From Lactobacillus helveticus DSM 20075 = CGMCC 1.1877 (lineage in GTDB: Bacteria > Bacillota > Bacilli > Lactobacillales > Lactobacillaceae): a stretch of 7,171 nucleotides of DNA. The notes beneath the pieces are model-generated. The model saw only the letters and a list, made by a program, of their open reading frames with translations. It did not search any database and was not told the origin of the DNA. Below, piece after piece: positions 6,808-7,171 of the stretch. Each line of letters begins with the position of its first letter. Position 1 is the first letter of the stretch. The stretch spans positions 249,842-257,012 of the forward strand of contig NZ_GG700752.1 of the NCBI RefSeq assembly GCF_000160855.1, written 5' to 3'. The translations under genes were made by a program, and so were the position numbers.

Positions 6808-6865
6808 CAGCAAATTCATCCCCACATATCAGAAATAATCTGACGGAGGGGCGAATGCTTCGCTG
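6808..6865 (-). terminator. T-box terminator hairpin (expression platform)
   Basis: A long interrupted hairpin pairs 6808-6811 with 6862-6865, 6814-6817 with 6853-6856, 6820-6823 with 6848-6851, and 6828-6833 with 6839-6844. It reuses bases 6853-6856 of the antiterminator and the 3' end of the T-box, so the two folds exclude each other. The U tract is poor: only UUU follows the GAAU segment, and no run follows the outermost stem. Confidence 0.6.
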
Positions 6866-7121
6866 TACCACCCTGAATTCGTATTACTCTCGCAAGCAAT
6901 ACCTCTGAAAGTGCCAATTATTCCAAATTCTCATAATTGATACCCTGTGAGTTAACGGTCACAGCCTACAACCAAGCGTTAACTTAATTGCACTATTCAG
7001 AGTTCATATTCGCTGATTGTTAAGATATCCTTTTTCACCAACTGGATTTTCTTTGAATCTTGTTAAATCAGTTACTCTTCTCTTCAGAGCTTTTCTCTAA
7101 TCGGATTAGCATTAAAATATA
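6808..7121 (-). promoter_or_regulatory. T-box riboswitch, methionine specifier, upstream of luxS
   Basis: This tRNA-sensing leader fills most of the 449-base gap right of luxS, where I see no gene. The T-box core reads AGGGTGGTACAGCG on the minus strand (6861-6874). It contains TGGT, which would pair with the ACCA end of an uncharged tRNA with discriminator A, as in tRNA-Met. The specifier region GAATATGAACTCTG places ATG (7005-7007) at the usual codon position just before the purine and CTC segment. AGAAGAGTAACTG near 7074-7086 resembles the conserved Stem I 5' motif. A CTGTGA/TCACAG pair with flanking CGTTAAC fits the Stem II pseudoknot region, and an 8-bp stem-loop just 5' of the T-box fits Stem III. 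The antiterminator pairs 6852-6856 with 6877-6881. Leader ends are approximate. Confidence 0.9.
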
Positions 7122-7127
7122 ATAATA

Positions 7128-7156
7128 ACAGTAGTCGACTTTTTAATATTTGTCAA
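7128..7156 (-). promoter_or_regulatory. Promoter of the T-box-luxS transcript
   Basis: On the minus strand a perfect TTGACA -35 box (7151-7156) is followed after 17 bp by TACTGT (7128-7133), a weak -10, in very AT-rich DNA. Its position would start the RNA near 7121, just ahead of the T-box Stem I. TATTAT (7122-7127) is a better -10 match but leaves a 23-bp spacer. Confidence 0.55.
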
Positions 7157-7171
7157 CTGTTATGTTGAAAC

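Noticed and set aside
6723..7171. A small gene or SAM riboswitch in the gap right of luxS
   Set aside because: No open frame with a ribosome binding site is present. The T-box core, specifier and stems explain most of the interval, and no S-box motifs are visible.

Overview
The window looks like chromosomal DNA of a low-to-mid-GC Gram-positive lactic acid bacterium, most likely a Lactobacillaceae member (Lentilactobacillus-like). That rests on gene content, strong AGGAGG-type ribosome binding sites, a T-box leader and an IS30-type element of the kind common in lactobacilli. The genus is inference. Almost all real genes lie on the minus strand, so the window is best read from right to left.

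Right to middle (7171 to about 2927): a methionine module. A sigma-A-like promoter (about 7128-7156) leads into a long T-box leader (about 6808-7121). Its specifier triplet reads ATG (7005-7007) and its T-box core lies at 6861-6874, so it should sense uncharged tRNA-Met. The leader precedes luxS (6249-6722), which ends in a strong intrinsic terminator (6179-6214) followed at once by a second inverted repeat (6149-6182). Then come metE (3810-6095) and an overlapping metF frame (2927-3832). The three enzymes form one route: LuxS releases homocysteine (and the AI-2 precursor DPD), MetF makes 5-methyl-THF, and MetE joins them into methionine. The metF frame is open for about 301 codons with all expected motifs, but it has no ATG, GTG or TTG at its proper beginning. 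The family-consistent first codon is ATA, one transition from ATG.

Middle (about 1797-2926): a very large nested palindrome (2806-2919), probably a bidirectional terminator, abuts a decayed IS30-family element (about 1797-2771). Its transposase has lost most of the N-terminal DNA-binding region and carries a frameshift that fits a 13-bp deletion. The left and right ends share subterminal repeats but show no clear target duplication.

Left (1-1796): a two-gene purine-salvage-type operon on the minus strand, a predicted NCS2-type nucleobase permease (611-1687) and an Apt/Xpt-like phosphoribosyltransferase (51-608) separated by 2 bp. At the left edge a plus-strand terminator (21-56) closes an unseen convergent gene and overlaps the phosphoribosyltransferase stop codon.

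I found no CRISPR array, tRNA, rRNA, phage or defence genes. The points most worth a second look are the metF start codon, T-box control placed on luxS, the luxS-metE intergenic structures and the nested palindrome.
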